Shown here: positions 45,180 through 58,435 of the stretch, piece by piece
Numbering within the stretch: the first letter of the stretch is position 1
Layout of the letters: each line of letters starts with the position of its first letter
Origin: Sphagnum magellanicum
Lineage: Eukaryota > Streptophyta > Sphagnopsida > Sphagnales > Sphagnaceae
Assembly: GCA_021904315.1 (NCBI GenBank)
Contig: CM038926.1
Location: forward strand, 3,706,390 to 3,770,389
DNA length: 64,000 bases
Direction of reading: 5' to 3'
The notes under the pieces: generated by a model
What the model was told of the DNA's origin: nothing
What the model saw: the letters and a program-made list of their open reading frames with translations, nothing else
Databases searched by the model: none
Translations under genes and position numbers: made by a program

Positions 45180-47869
45180 AGAGGCCCAAGCTTGAGAAAA
45201 AATGCAACACAATCACCAAGAGCACCTTCCCAAGCTTGAGAAAGGATGTAACGCAGTCATTAGGAGCACCTTTGCAAGTTTACAAGCATCAACATCCACA
45301 CCTTGTAAGGTTTTTCTTTTCATATAGACCATAATTTTGAGCTTTAATTTGGTCTGCATGATTCAAGTGGTCCATGTGTATGTGTTTGCTTGAAAGGCCC
45401 ATATGGTTTCACTTCTTACTCTGAATGCATTGACGTTTGGGTTCTTCGTGATTTTATGTTGAATGACTATTTTTTTATCTATCAAAAACATAAGTTCAGA
45501 GATAGTGTTCTTTGCCTTTTTAAGTAGAGAATTGTTGGTCGAATTTTGTTTAGGGTGAAAGCACACTAAGCCCCCCCCCTCCCCGCCAAATGTTGTCACA
45601 TGTATTTTTTTTCTACATTTGTTTTTTGGTAATGGGTGGACATCACATCTTGGGTTATTTTCCCTTGTTTTATGTATATTTTAATATTTTGACTTAAATT
45701 AGTTAGTTTTAGAAAGTATCTAAAAAACATCAAAAAAGTTGAACGTATGGAATATATATGGGACAAAATAATACCCATCACATAGTTTGAAATATCACAT
45801 ATATACTTTAAAAATAAGGTTTTCTTTGGAATTTTTGGTTGAAATTTTTTGTCATTAATGATATTAACATATATCAATTAAATATAAAGCTATTTAAAGG
45901 TTCAAATTTATTTATTGAAAATATGTCTTTTTTTGCAATTGTTGAACTATAATGGCATTATAATTCATGTGTTTTAAGAAAAAAAATTACCATATGAAAA
46001 AGAAAGAAATTTCATAGGTGGGCATGTTTTTTTTTTTTCAATTTCATTTCCATTCTATAATGTTTTTTAAAGACAAAAAATGAAGACCCCATTTTGGAAC
46101 CAAAAGGATCCAAAATGTACATTATATATTTTGAATATATTATATATCCATATTTCTTTAATATGGTCTATTGGATTGATAATGTTCCATTCAAAATCAA
46201 ATTGGTCAATTCGAAATTAATTGTGTCATTATTATTTTCAACCGCCAAACATCACGATCACCCACCTCCATCAAGTTCCTTCCACTGAAATGGACACTTT
46301 GTGCAACACCATTAGGCTGCACACATTGCATCTAACTATTTCTTTGCGATGATGTGAACTTGCTGCATCTCAACCTTGGTCTTCAAACATAGCATCCGTG
46401 ACATCGATAGAAAAGTCAAATTGTATCTACTAGCTTTAGGATTCATGTCAAACTTAGGGAAAATAACCCCAGTCCATCAATGACTTCCCAAGATAGAACT
46501 TGGTACACTAATCATGAGTTCAACTTACAAATGAGAGGAATGATGAGTTCTTGACTCCCTTGCAAGTCTCTTGGTGTTCAGTCAACTATAATCCATCCTC
46601 TTCTTGAGTTGTTACTATTGAGAGAGGGGTAGGCAGAAGTTTTGATGTTTCAAAAGTTTAGTACTCATATGCATATCTTGAAAGGATGAGGTTTTTTTTT
46701 TCCTATTGAACTCAATTATTGTATGTTACAAGTTCTAAGTTCTTGCTCATGTTTGATCTATACAAGTTATAACTATGTGCAAGTACTTCCAACATCAAAC
46801 AGATCTTGTAATTAGTTTGTGTAATGTAAAGTTCAACAAATTTATTGCATTTCATAAAACCTTACATGATTACATGACATACTCCACTCAACTAGGCCTT
46901 AATTAGCCATGTTGGGTAGTAACATGAGAATCAAAAGTGGTTTAACCCAATGTTGGCAAAAATTTCATGGGCTTTGCAATAGAATAGTGATTTGTGTGGA
47001 GTTGTCAAGGAGAAAGTTACTAGCCATGAAGTATTGTCTAAAAAATTAGGTTTCATGTGGCCTTCTTGAGACCAAGTCTTTGTATATTATTATAGATACT
47101 GTTTTTTGGTTTCATGATTAATGAAAAAAATTGTGCCTTTTGATTGCACATTTAAAATAACATGTTTTGTGTTGGGGGATGATTAAATGGGTGTAGATTT
47201 GATACATGTGGTGTAATGTAGGTATCAAACATACAAGTATGGAGATGGTGACAATGCAAACATCATATATTGTATGTATTTTCCATGGTCTTTTTAGTGA
47301 ACATTATTTAATAATTCATTTTCAAATAAGTCACGCATGTTTTCATTCATAACAACTTTGGAATTGAAAAGTTTAAATTGGATATTGCATTACATGGTGC
47401 TTTTAGGTTTAGGACTTGGGTTCAATTTATGTTTAATGTTTTTTTTTAATGCATTGAAAAATCTTATCTCAACCTAATTTTCACATGTCTAGGTTGTTGT
47501 GCATGAATGCTATTTAACAATATATTATTGAATTGCATAATTCATTTTCTTGGCTTACAGTAACTTCTATTGTTGTGGTTGAAATGCAAAAGTTTTGTTC
47601 ATATTATAATTGAACAAGCAATGTTAATAAGGAGGCTAGAATGCAAATGGCACTTTGTGTGGGGAGGCAAATTAGGCAAATTACAACATCTAGAAATTTT
47701 GAACATGTAACTATGTCTATTCAATCCATGCCATGCTTGTTTGGTAGGTTTTATATAGGAATTTATAGTTTAACTACTTGTTATTTAGTATGCGAACTAT
47801 GTCGTGTGTAGATTTGCACATTTGATCAAATTAGTGTTTACACAATAATACATGTATTGGAACTATATC
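45180..47869. other. AT-rich spacer, no gene seen
   Basis: Short frames only. A C-rich run (GCCCCCCCCCTCCCCGCC) sits near 45572 in otherwise AT-rich sequence. No terminal repeats were recognised. Confidence 0.45.
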
Positions 47870-48530
47870 TCCACTACCACTTGTATATATAGCTCAAGTA
47901 AACATGTGTACACATGGATGTAGCTAAGTTATACCTTGTGCACATTGGTGAGGATGTGAAGTATACTCTAAATTTATGTTGTATATGTCATGTATGTGCA
48001 TACATAGATATTTGGTATACATGTATGTACATGTATCTGAATTGTGATTTTTGAATACTTGTTAAGATGTAAAATGTAATGTGTGTATGTTGTGTAGGTC
48101 TCGTATGTACATACATATATACTAAAACTACATGTAAGTATTTAAATTATAACTTTTGCATACTTGTCAACAAATGAAATGTAATATGTATATGTTGTGT
48201 AGGTTATTTATATAAATACATAGATGTCAAATACACATTTATGTATTTGAGTTATAACTTGTGCATACTTGTCAACATACGAACAATAAATTGTGTACTT
48301 GCATGTGTACATGAAATAGATGTTACTTTGCATGCATGTATTTGAATTATACATTATGCACTCTTTTCAATATACATCTATATTCATTATATGTGTGTAC
48401 AAATTTATTATTTATTTTTTGTCTACATAAATGTGTTTAACATTTGCAAAATGAATATATACATTTTAAAACTTTGGATAAATGCATATTCATGGATGCT
48501 TCTATCCCAAACCATATTATTTAAGGCTAC
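47870..48530 (+). repeat. degenerate tandem repeat, 95-113-bp unit
   Basis: The phrase GCATACTTGTCAACA and variants recurs at about 47940, 48053, 48159, 48264 and 48359, each followed by TGTATATGTTGTGTAGGT-like and ATGTATTTGAATTATA-like parts. The same unit recurs at 49930-50350 in the intron of the following pseudogene, and both arrays end in a shared AATGCATATTCA-type segment. Confidence 0.75.
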
Positions 48531-49569
48531 ATAGTTTAACGTGCTTTGAAAATTGAGATTATTATTGAATGTATTAGAATATATATATTTTAAAATACAT
48601 GTATAGTTTATTTGAAAATCAATTTACATGATTAATCTCATTACTATTTGTAGATAATTATGCAAGCTTTGATGCATGGGGAACACAAGGAACTTCAATG
48701 AGCTAGAGTTTCCAAGCCTCGGCCAACCATGAGGTCAAGAATGGCTAAGGAATTGCAAGAGGACAGAAAAGTAGAACCCTTACTAGAAAAGCCAATTGAA
48801 GAAAATGTTGAACAAGAAAAACAAACACCACATATTGTTTTGGCTGAAGACCAAGTCCAAGAAAATGTATTAACTCTAGACCTAATTCGAAAGAAGGCTA
48901 GGCTTTGCCAAAAAAGATCAAGAGCAAGGGCGGAAAAGGAATTAGCCAAAAGTCTAACCTCTAAGTATGAGCCAAACTTAGACAATCTTGAATTGTCTAT
49001 CAACAGTATCCATAGAAAGTCAAATGCCATTGTTCATTTCATAACCAAAGAATTGGATTCATGCCTTGTGTTTTTTGCATGTCAAGCTATTTTGGAGCAA
49101 GTTTTTGCACATGAAATCATTGTCCCATCCTTACCTGAGTATTACCCCCGTCCTCATGAGGTTAAGGCATAATAAAATTTTATAGAATTTTTTGGGAAAA
49201 ATTGGAAAAAGTGAAAAATCCATGTTCAAAAGATAAGTTGGTGAGGAGGGGTGCATTACTAGAAGTTGTTGCAAATGTTAATACTTCTAGCTTAAGGGTA
49301 CTATCACGAGTATTGGACATTGGTTACCATAATCTATCATGCACCATTAAACAACAACGATTAGTTCAAAATTTCGACTTATCACCATTTGTTCTACTTG
49401 AAAGGAGGAAGAGGCAAGATGGTGTGACTACAAAAACAAACATGTTAGTGATAGCACGGTGGACTACAGAAAAAAAAAAGTAAGCCCTAACAAAAAGGAT
49501 GTCATTTATAAGCACCTCAAACCAAATCAATATGAAGCTCATGCAACACACTATTTGTTTGAATCTCAA

Positions 49570-50448
49570 GTAAGCTTCAACCACTAAATTATTACTGAAT
49601 TTGTTATTTTGTAAATCACAAGGATCTTGTACATTATCCATGACTTTTATTATGCATTGATTAGGTGGTGTATCAAAGAGGATTAAGGCATTTTGGATGT
49701 GTTTATTGATTGCAAAACTTCAACATTTTGCAAATAATGTGGACCAAATCTAGGCAGCAACTTCAAATGTGAGGCTCTTATGTTTAGAAATAGGATTTTA
49801 TATTAGAATGGGAAAGATTTTAAGTTTAAACAGAAAAGTTTAAATTTAAAAAAAGAAGCCAATGGATAGGATATGACAAAAATCTAGCATATTTTGGATG
49901 GGTGATGACTATACCTTGATTGAAAACATAATACACATGTCAAAGTTATGACTTATACATACTTGTAAATATATGTCATATATTGTCTAGGTATCTTGTG
50001 TAACTTATGTATGTACCATTCACAAATGTTATATACATTTGTATGTACATGAACTATAACAACTTCATAATTATCAACATCTTGTCCATAATATGTGTAG
50101 TTTTTATCTATACATATATATAACATGCATATATACACATGTATATGAATTGTACATTATGCACCCATGTTAACATATGAACCATATAATGCCATACACA
50201 TGTATACATAATGTATGTATATTAATAATACGTGTGTACAAGTCTATTATATATTTTTGTGTAAAAAAAATCCTTGATATGCCAAATGTATATGCACTAC
50301 TTGTATTTTAAATTAATGCATATTCAAGTGCATTACTATGGACCAACTTGTATTCTTCAAGACTTGTATAATCAATTTGATTAAAGAAATGTTTAAAAGA
50401 TGTGAAAGGTTTTATTTGTGTAGACCTCTTTCTACCTCTGATTTACAG
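49570..50448 (+). other. intron of the transposase-like pseudogene (879 bp)
   Basis: It has GTAAGC at the 5' end and a pyrimidine-rich TGATTTACAG at the 3' end. The exon phases as read differ by two bases, so either an indel has occurred or a nearby alternative site was used. It contains the 95-113-bp tandem repeat (49930-50350). Confidence 0.5.
49930..50350 (+). repeat. intronic copy of the 95-113-bp tandem repeat
   Basis: Units start at about 49957, 50066 and 50162, with CATACTTGTAAATATATG-type phrases. It is homologous and in the same orientation as 47870-48530. Confidence 0.7.
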
Positions 50449-52321
50449 CTACCCATCCTGAAGCAGAGATTAAGCAAAGGAAATTTGAAGGCTTGAAGCC
50501 CTATTTTGTGAAACAATGCAAAGGCATGAATGTATGTTGCTGCAAGTACCATGTTGAACTTGATTTGTTGTAGCAAGGGTTAAATAGCTTGAGGGATGGC
50601 ATAAAGGGAGCACATGTGTTGAATGCTTGTACATGTCAATGTACATTTTGTTCACAAGGTGAAGTTGCTAAACATGATAATTGTGTAGCTCATACCAAAA
50701 TGTACAAGGGGGTGACAAAACTATGGGAAGATTGTGCATGCCCAAAAGGGGACTTTGAAGAATGGCACAAGTTGGACTGCCTCATGGGGGAATGTGCTAA
50801 ATGTGGGGTGGGCAAATTGGCAATTTGTCCGAATGAATGTTCTGCACATTTGTCTTGGCCAATGGCTTGAAGGTGTTTTGAGCAAGAGACTATTGTGGTG
50901 ACAGATGAAGGGGGACCCAAGAAAAGGATTAAAGAGGCATTCAAGGAAACTATAGTTTTACTTTCCTAAAATACCTATGACCCAAGTTATAAAAATTCAT
51001 CAAGCACAACTTTGTGGCAAAATGGCAAGACATTCAATGTAGATTGGCCATGGCTAACTTGCCTTCTGACTACATTGTCACTCATTGATTTTGCTGAAAA
51101 TTACACTTTTCAAATCTAGAATGAGATCCAATCAATGCACTAGCACTCATTCCAAGTCATTATATTGGTGCACATAACATACAAAATGAACCCTATAGGT
51201 GGAGATGGTGAGGAGGGTTAAAGGTTCATCAAGGACATTCATTTCTACATTTTTGATGATAAATCACATGACATTCTATTTGTTCAACATTGTTTATTAG
51301 AACATTAGAATTGGCTTACAAATCAGGGTGTGACACCACAAAATCATATTGTTTTTTGTGATGGATGTGCATGTCAATTCAAGGGTTCTCGAGCTATGTA
51401 TTTTGTGGCTTGTTAGGCAAGTTTGACATCAGGTTGTAAAATGAATTGGCATTATGTTGGGACAAGATATGGGAAGGGGGAATGGGATGGTGTAGGTGCT
51501 ATTGTGAAAAGGGCTTTGAGGCCGAGGAACTCCACAATCCACAAAAGAGCTCCTCGATGCAGCTAATGTTGTTGAATTTCTCATAGAAGGTATGTCTTCT
51601 CAGGCACCTAACACATATGAGGGAGTGCATGGGTCTTCTATCAACCACCACTTCTGGAATGTGAAGTCTGTTGATGTTGATAAATCATCCACTCATTTGT
51701 GTGATAGGATACTTGGCTCACAAAAGTTGCATTCCATATTTGGTTTTTCATCTACTAACCCAATAATGTTACTAGTGAGGTTTTTGTCTTGTTTCTATGC
51801 CCTTGTATTGATCAAGAATGGGATAATTGCAAGCTAACCTCACATGTCCTGCTTCAACCCAAGGACACAAACTTTGTGTGAAATCAATTGGAAACTATGT
51901 AGGAACTTGGTGAAGGGGAACTAAAAGTTGATGTGGAGGATTTGGCTGCTTTAGTGTCTATTGGGGACAACTTTGTAATTTTAGCACAAGAAGGCAATGA
52001 TGAAGGGATAAAATTGTATATTTTACAATGCCAACAAGCAAGCCATATTGTCCAAGATAGATTCACATGTCCATGGGGCGATGAATTTGATGTTGGAGAT
52101 CATGTGATTATTGGCCTTTACTATCAGAAATGGGGTATCGATGATAATGGCTATGAATTCTTAACTAATTCACAGATGGCATTTTTCTATACCCATTTGG
52201 TCCTAGCATGCAAATTTATGATGTTGCTAGTTCATGACAAAGTGAAAGGGTCTGAACCAATTTATCAACTTCCAAACGAGGTCCTACAACTTATCAAATC
52301 TAAGATTGATGGAAGTTTTTA

Positions 52322-52719
52322 ATTGGTAAGTATTTGAGATTTCAAATTCAATTTCTGTCTCTTATGTATATGTGCTTGATATTGAAATTTTTAAAAAGAT
52401 AAACATTATTGGTTGAGCCTTAAAATTGTCTTAGGGTTCTCTTCCAAGTTTTGTTTGAATTAACTAGTCCATGCATTTTCTAAATTTTGCCACAACTTAG
52501 GATCTTTATTATGTTGAAGTTAATGGGAATGGAATGCTATGACCTAGCTATTTTTTACTACACATGTTAGTTTTGAAAGTTCTTAGGTTTATACTTTATG
52601 ATTAATTAATTTGATTTTAGATTGGACTAATTGGGTCAATTTATTGATTATCTTTTCATCACTTGTGTAATTTATTTTTAATGGTTAAGGTTTGTGTGAT
52701 GTTGAGGTGTGGGTAGGAA
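52322..52719. other. AT-rich spacer, no gene seen
   Basis: Nothing recognisable is present between the pseudogene and the next LTR. Confidence 0.5.
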
Positions 52720-53627
52720 TGATGCGCCCCCAAATTCCTTAAGAGACCCAAATGTGAGTCCCAAATTAAAACAACGAAAAAAAAAGGTTGGGGCACACTT
52801 CTTAACTTGTAGCACTTTGGGGATAGAGGGCATGCTAAAGCTCTAAGATGAGACTAGGACGAATTCACAAGTTAGAGTTCAAGATGAGATCAACCTGCAC
52901 AACCAAGAGGGTAATTAGTGTAAGTTGAATGAAAGTGATGTGGTGGATTTAGTAGGCACAACCTCAAGCACAAGCTTTACACGGGCTGGAACCTTTGGGA
53001 GGAGGCACCATTCCCCTCCCTATAGTATGCTTTGTGCCTCTTTATAAGGACTACATCCAAATGTCACTTTTCCTCGAGACTCTCAAATGGGAATCCCAGA
53101 ACTGGGACTCTTGTTGTTCCAAAACTTTGGACGCTAATATCATTCTCAAATCAAATCTATTTTGAAAATGTGGGGAAAATAATCTGATAGCCTTCAAAAA
53201 AATATTTTCAATGATGTATAGCACGCCTCAATCAAAGCTCATTTGACCCCTATTTTCAAGGGGTTTGTGGTTGGGAGTCAAATTCTCAATTTGACTCCCG
53301 CCTCTTCTTTTGATCATAATTCATGCAAATCGGGCCTAAATGAATGATGTGATGACACTTCAAGCATTTAAGCTTCAAGATCTTTCTAATGGTGTCTTGT
53401 GGGCCTAATTTGGTGCTTGTTTGCCTTTCCAACCAAGGTTCTGGACATTCACAACTCCCACATGAGTGCAATTCCCAAAGTGGGAGTGCACTTGACGAGT
53501 CATTGGGCTCCATCCCTTGCACTCTCCCCCATTTGTGAGATGTGTTTCACACCTAAACACATTCTTTTGGCCTCATGGGCCTTTGCACTCCACACAAAGT
53601 CACAAACCCAATGTTAGGGTTGCGACA
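52720..53627 (-). mobile_element. solo LTR related to family A, diverged (908 bp)
   Basis: On the minus strand it starts TGTCGCAACCCTAACATTGG and ends GGGGGCGCATCA. The order of internal motifs (palindrome at about 53266-53300, AAAAGTGACATTTGGATGTA-like text, GGACTCACATTTGGGTC near the end) is that of family A. The flanking 5 bases (AGGAA and ACAAA) do not match, so it may be old or one end may be rearranged. Confidence 0.8.
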
Positions 53628-55094
53628 ACAAAGTTCCTGGTGGTTTGAACGCAATATTGGTGGACTCAAGGTGTTTCGGTTGGAAGGCCATTGAATATAT
53701 TTTCTAGTTTTATTTCAAGATTATACCCAAATTGTTGTTGCAAAAAATTGGTCCTACATTTCAAGATGATGTTTCATTGCTGCAATTTATTTTGGCCATG
53801 GAGCTACAAAATGATGTGAGCACTAGAGTGTTGGGGAAGTCATAAGGATTTTTAATTCACTTTGCATTTTCTAGATCAACTACTTTGAATGTGACAAATG
53901 CATGAGTTGTGCAAAAGGTAGACTAGAACATGAGTTTTGATGGCCATTATGAACAATTGTAACTGACTTGTTGATCTGAATGTGAGGTGAATCTACATTA
54001 TTTTGTTATACATTTTGTTTAGATGGGGTTTGTGCAAGGCAACAAATAATAAAAGGTGCTTGAGACTTATTGTAGGTTTAATGATAAAACTACAAGTTGT
54101 TTGTATAAGAATTTTTCCATAATTGCAAAAAATTGGTTTATGTTTCCACCTTGTTTATGTTGTATTTTAGGAAACATAAAAAATGAATTCTATTACGATT
54201 CAATTACTACTACTACAATTACTAGATACAGAATTTGGAAACAATAGTTCAAAATGTTTTCATGGTGGTTGAGGAAATAGATTAAATTCTGACTTGATTT
54301 GGTTTTTTTTTCTCTCTTGGGCCAACCATGCATTAGAGTGATGATAATCATCAAATTATTATCATCACTCTTCAAAGTCTTTAAAAGAATTCCCTGCAAC
54401 ATTCCAATGGTTCAAGGTTAGAGGAACACAAGACAACAATTTTGGAAATAGAAGGTTTGGAGATTTTCAAAAGCCCCAGACATGAAAATAAACTATAAAA
54501 ATAACCCAAACCATCCCTCATGGATTATAATTCTTCCAAATTTTGTAGCAATAAAAAACTGGTCCTACATTCCATGAACATGCATAACCTTATTGACCGC
54601 AACATAATTGTGATAGAAAAATCAAGGTATACAGTTGCCATTCATCGTATAAATTGTTTTTTACCTTTACACCACTGTGTTGCAAATGGTCCATCTTGTT
54701 CAATTTCATAGGCTCATAAAACCTATTTGAATCATTTTTTAGTTTCATTCAAGCTTTTGTTTACACTGGACCCACACCTACAAAATCATGTTGTGTACTA
54801 TACATCCTCCTACAAAGCCTTGAACTAGTTAATAATATTGTGCTACAATTTCATGGACTTAATTAAGGCTTATCACATGTTTTAAGTGAAAATAGATTAT
54901 AAAAAAAATTACATATCATATAGAATTGTTGAAGGAAAAAATTCCCATATATGCATTTTAAGCAATGACCCATACAAGTAAAAATATCATAAAATGTGAA
55001 TTTTGCATAGTGTAAAATACTACAATTAAAGTGTTATGTTGATTACTATGTACTATCAATTACATAAAGTATGTACTGCATTGTATTTCTATGC
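53628..55094. other. AT-rich spacer, no gene seen
   Basis: Only short frames are present. A perfect 14-bp hairpin lies at 54335-54371. Confidence 0.45.
54335..54371. repeat. perfect 14-bp inverted repeat (hairpin)
   Basis: AGAGTGATGATAAT pairs with ATTATCATCACTCT across a 9-base loop. It has no T-run after it and no coding neighbour, so no function is suggested. Confidence 0.8.
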
Positions 55095-56440
55095 AGAGTA
55101 TGAGTCATGGATTATAAAACCACAAATTGTTAAGCTTTAGTTCCATAGTTTTCCTTAGTATCAATGATTTGAATCTTGATAAACCTCCAAGTAATAATTA
55201 TTAAAAGCCTTTGGATATTTCAACATAGAAGACTCTTTTATTTAAATTGATGCAAGGCTTAGTTAATTTTAGGATTTAGTAAACCTTTTTAAGTGCATTA
55301 TCTTTTTATGTAGTAAAGAAGGGAAAGGGAAAATGAAGAGAAATAATGTGTGAGAAAAAAATTAATTCTTATGTGTGGAAAGGTGTTGTTCATGAAAAAG
55401 ATGTGTGCAAGAAATAAGCACGGAAGGATTTCCATGACAAAACCTTTGGAATTTTATTTCAAATAGTTGTTCCTCTCAAATTCACCGTTGGATTTGGGTC
55501 AAATTTTTTTAAAAAATTATTTAAGAGGTGTAAAATGTTCTTTCAAAATTTCAGCATCATCGGTTTGGTTGTAAGGGAGTTACATTTGCCGGGAGTAAAA
55601 GGTGCTATAGGGGAGTTCATGGAAGGATTTCCATAATAAAGCCTTTAGAGTTTTATTTCAAATAGTTATTCCTCCCACCATTGGATTTGTGTCAAACTTA
55701 AACCGGTTCTTGTTTAAGAGGTGTAAAAGGTTCTCTCAAAATTTCAGCATCATCGGTTTGGCTGTAAGGGAACTACACTTGCCGGGAGTAGAGGGTGTTG
55801 TAAGGGAGTTCATGGAAGGATTTCCATGACAAAACGTTTGGAGTTTTATTTCAAATAAATTTTCCTCCCATATCCATCGTTGGATTTGTGTCAAACTTTA
55901 AAAAATTATTGTTTAAGAGGTGTAAAAGGTTCTCTCCAAATTTTAGCATCATCAGTTTGTTGTAAAGGAGCTACACTTGCCGGAAGTAGAAGGGGTTGAA
56001 TTTGTTTGTTTTTTCCTCAATCTAAGCAAAGTGATTTTTAGTCTCAAGGCTTAATTCTTGATCCAAAAAATACAAAACTTATAAAATTTTGTAACATAGT
56101 TCGTTTTCAGATTAACTTTTCAAAAATTCAATGCATGTTAGATTAGGAGGTTGTATGTAGATGTTATGACGAATGGAACAAAAATGGTTCAACCATCAAG
56201 CGTGACATTGAATGAACATCAACATAATGCCCTTTCACATTCCATCATGGTGAGTTACGATTCTCCAACAATGTCTTTGTATCTTCCAAGTGAACACAAC
56301 ACATTATATTCTTAGTGAACTTCATTGCATTACATTGAATCACCTTACTTGTTAGACTACAACTACATAGTAGTTCCATTTCCAAGCGGGTTTTGTGAGT
56401 GCATATCTTCATGTTGAAGGTGTGTAAGAATGCCTCAAAC
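55095..56440. repeat. second copy of the copia-splitting block, with 199-bp tandem units
   Basis: It is homologous to 2526-2770 plus 4240-5150. It carries three tandem units starting near 55443, 55642 and 55835 (periods 199 and 193) and then the CATCAAGCGTGACATTG and ATTCCATCATGGTGAGTTAC phrases also present at 4930-4990. It lacks the segment with the 135-codon frame. Confidence 0.7.
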
Positions 56441-56789
56441 ATAGTCATACAAATGATACTACAAAAAATAATAATCAATTCCATAGAAGACCTTAAGTAT
56501 TGTGTATGAATAGAAAAATTCATGTGTGTAATGGAGCAAAATTGAAGAGTGTAGATATTAGACATGTACTATACTATGCAAATGCATTGTCTTGTACTCC
56601 TATTGTGTTATAGACTTTCCTTTACATATGTGTCTCCACAAGAATATTCAAAAGTTGGGATAGGATGTGTTGAATCCCTAAAGTCAATTTTGTAGTCCCA
56701 TGTAAGTTCTTATCCACAACAAACCTTTCTGGTTGTAAAAAAAACAACCAATGGTTCATATAACAAGTTATTAGATGAGATACCCAAAG

Positions 56790-57647
56790 GTCAATGGAGC
56801 TCCAGGATGGGACTAGAAAGAGTTGACAAGCTTCACTCACTCACACGGGCCTGCACACAACCCACACAAAGTGGTTAGTGCGTAGTTGGAGCACCTTTGG
56901 TGCTAGGACGAGCCATGGGCAACACGGACACATTAGATTTACTACGGCCCGAACTTGGGGGAAGCCACCACCTTCCCCGTTATAATATACTATGTGGCTA
57001 GCCACGGAGCCCACATCCAAATGGCTTTTCTCTCCCGGGACTCCCGAGTGGGAGTCCCGAAATTGCGCCAGTTGTGACTCCCACGACTTTGGAATGCCAT
57101 AACTTTGTGAACACACCTCAGATTGAGATGTGGTCTGAAGCAAAGTTGTAGCTCTCGTCTAGAACTTTCCAATGGTATGTCACACACCCTTTGCAGACAA
57201 GTAAATCGGGTCAATTCCTGACTTTTTCTGGTCGGGAGTCAAACTAGCAACTTGACTCTCGACTCTTCTTTTGGCCATAACTTGTGTTTCAAATGTCCAA
57301 ATGAGTAATAAGAGCCCGTTTTAGACATCTACGTTCTAAGAGCTTTTCAATGATATAAAGAACGCCACAAGCCATTGAATTTTGGCCTTTGAAATCACTC
57401 TTTAAAGTTTTGGGAGTCCACTAGGACTCCATCTCCCAAAGTGGGAGTTGCTTTGGGAGTGTGAGGGTTCATTCCCTCATACTCCCTCACACTTTCTTAC
57501 ACTCCTGGGAGTATGTGATGTGATTCTCGGGCTTCTTCTTGGCCCACACCCTTGCAATCTCTTTACGTTGACTCCTGGGCTTCCTCTTGGCCCGCAACCT
57601 TGTAACCCCTTTGCCTTGGTTGCGAGCTCAAAGCTAGGGTTGTGACA
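56790..57647 (-). mobile_element. 3' LTR, family A, truncated at its 3' end
   Basis: Its 5' end TGTCACAACCCTAGCTTTGA (minus strand, at 57647) directly follows the polypurine tract TAGTGGGGGAGAA (57648-57660 inverted). Homology stops at about 56790, just after the GGAGCTCC phrase, so the last 110 or so bases of the LTR (to GTGCGTCA) are missing. Confidence 0.87.
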
Positions 57648-57660
57648 TTCTCCCCCACTA

Positions 57661-58435
57661 GAAGAAGAGGTCAATGCCTTCATTAACACTTAGAAATTAT
57701 TTCCTTAATGCAATTGCTTTCATTTGGATCCTTGGCCATTAAATGCCTACTTTTGTGGTAGGACCTTGCTTCAAGCTAACTTAGGCGTCCTCAAGTTTCC
57801 AACACTTTCTTGACAAGTCCAAGGAGGGTCGTATAAAAAACCCTTAACCATTGCTTCGTCAAAAGACGTAAATTAGCCTAATTGACAAAGCCCTCATTTG
57901 GGAGGTAATTTCCATCCTTCCCCTCATGAGGAACTCAAATCAAGTTTAATCTTGACCTAAGCTACTTGACATGACTCCTTTCCCACCCTTGCGCCTTGAT
58001 CACAACTATCAAGCTTAACTAAAGGTGTGCCTATCAAGGTACGAAAAGCCACATTTAGGCTTTGCAAAAGCCTAAGTCCCAAGGTACGCGATTATAGTTC
58101 GCGAACAGGGTCATGACTCCCCACGTTAGCCGCCATTACCAACTAACCCTTTGGGATGCACTTTGGGCATGTGCACGTCCCCGCAAGCTCACCTTGCTTG
58201 CCTCCTCTTTTGGGGCCAAGATTTTTCTTAGCCCCCACCTAAGAGTCTGATTTTGATTTGGGCTTATGCAAGAGAGTTCCATTTGTCCATGCCACTTGAT
58301 AACCCCTTTTTATCATACTCATTATGTTTGAGAAGCAATTTCTTGGAAGTTTTAAAACTTAGCCTTTATTTCACTTGTAACTTGATGTGGTACATTTGTG
58401 TAATTTTCCAACCCACCAAAAGAAAGGTGATGTCC
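57661..58435 (-). other. chromovirus 3' untranslated region (inverted copy)
   Basis: It is noncoding and homologous to 23712-24494. No gene is seen. Confidence 0.7.

Larger units (their letters stand above)
48653..52321 (+). pseudogene. two-exon transposase-like pseudogene with D-D-E candidates
   Basis: Exon 1 (about 48653-49569) reads a basic N-terminal part (TMRSRMAKELQED), a frame change near 49170, then LVRRGALLEVVANVNTSSLR and, after another frame change, NKKDVIYKHLKPNQYEAHAT. A donor (CAA|GTAAGC, 49570) and acceptor (TGATTTACAG, 50448) bound an intron. Exon 2 has GLKPYFVKQCKG, a Cys-rich block (CTCQCTFC, CACPKGDFEEWHKLDC, CAKCG), then IDFAENYTFQI (Asp at 51087), CDGCACQFKG (Asp at 51360) and RYGKGEWDGVGA (Glu at 51480), and a C-terminal domain ending at 52321. 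The three acidic residues lie 91 and 40 codons apart, consistent with an RNase H-fold transposase. Several stops make it inactive. It recalls uncharacterised transposase-like proteins of many eukaryotes; I cannot name the superfamily. Confidence 0.6.

Noticed and set aside
45363..45877. Two minus-strand frames of 78 and 93 codons
   Set aside because: They lie in AT-rich sequence around a C-rich run, with no motif and no conserved counterpart in the window.
54335..54371. Perfect hairpin as a transcription terminator or microRNA precursor
   Set aside because: The stem is only 14 bp with no T-run, too short for a plant microRNA foldback, and no gene lies beside it.
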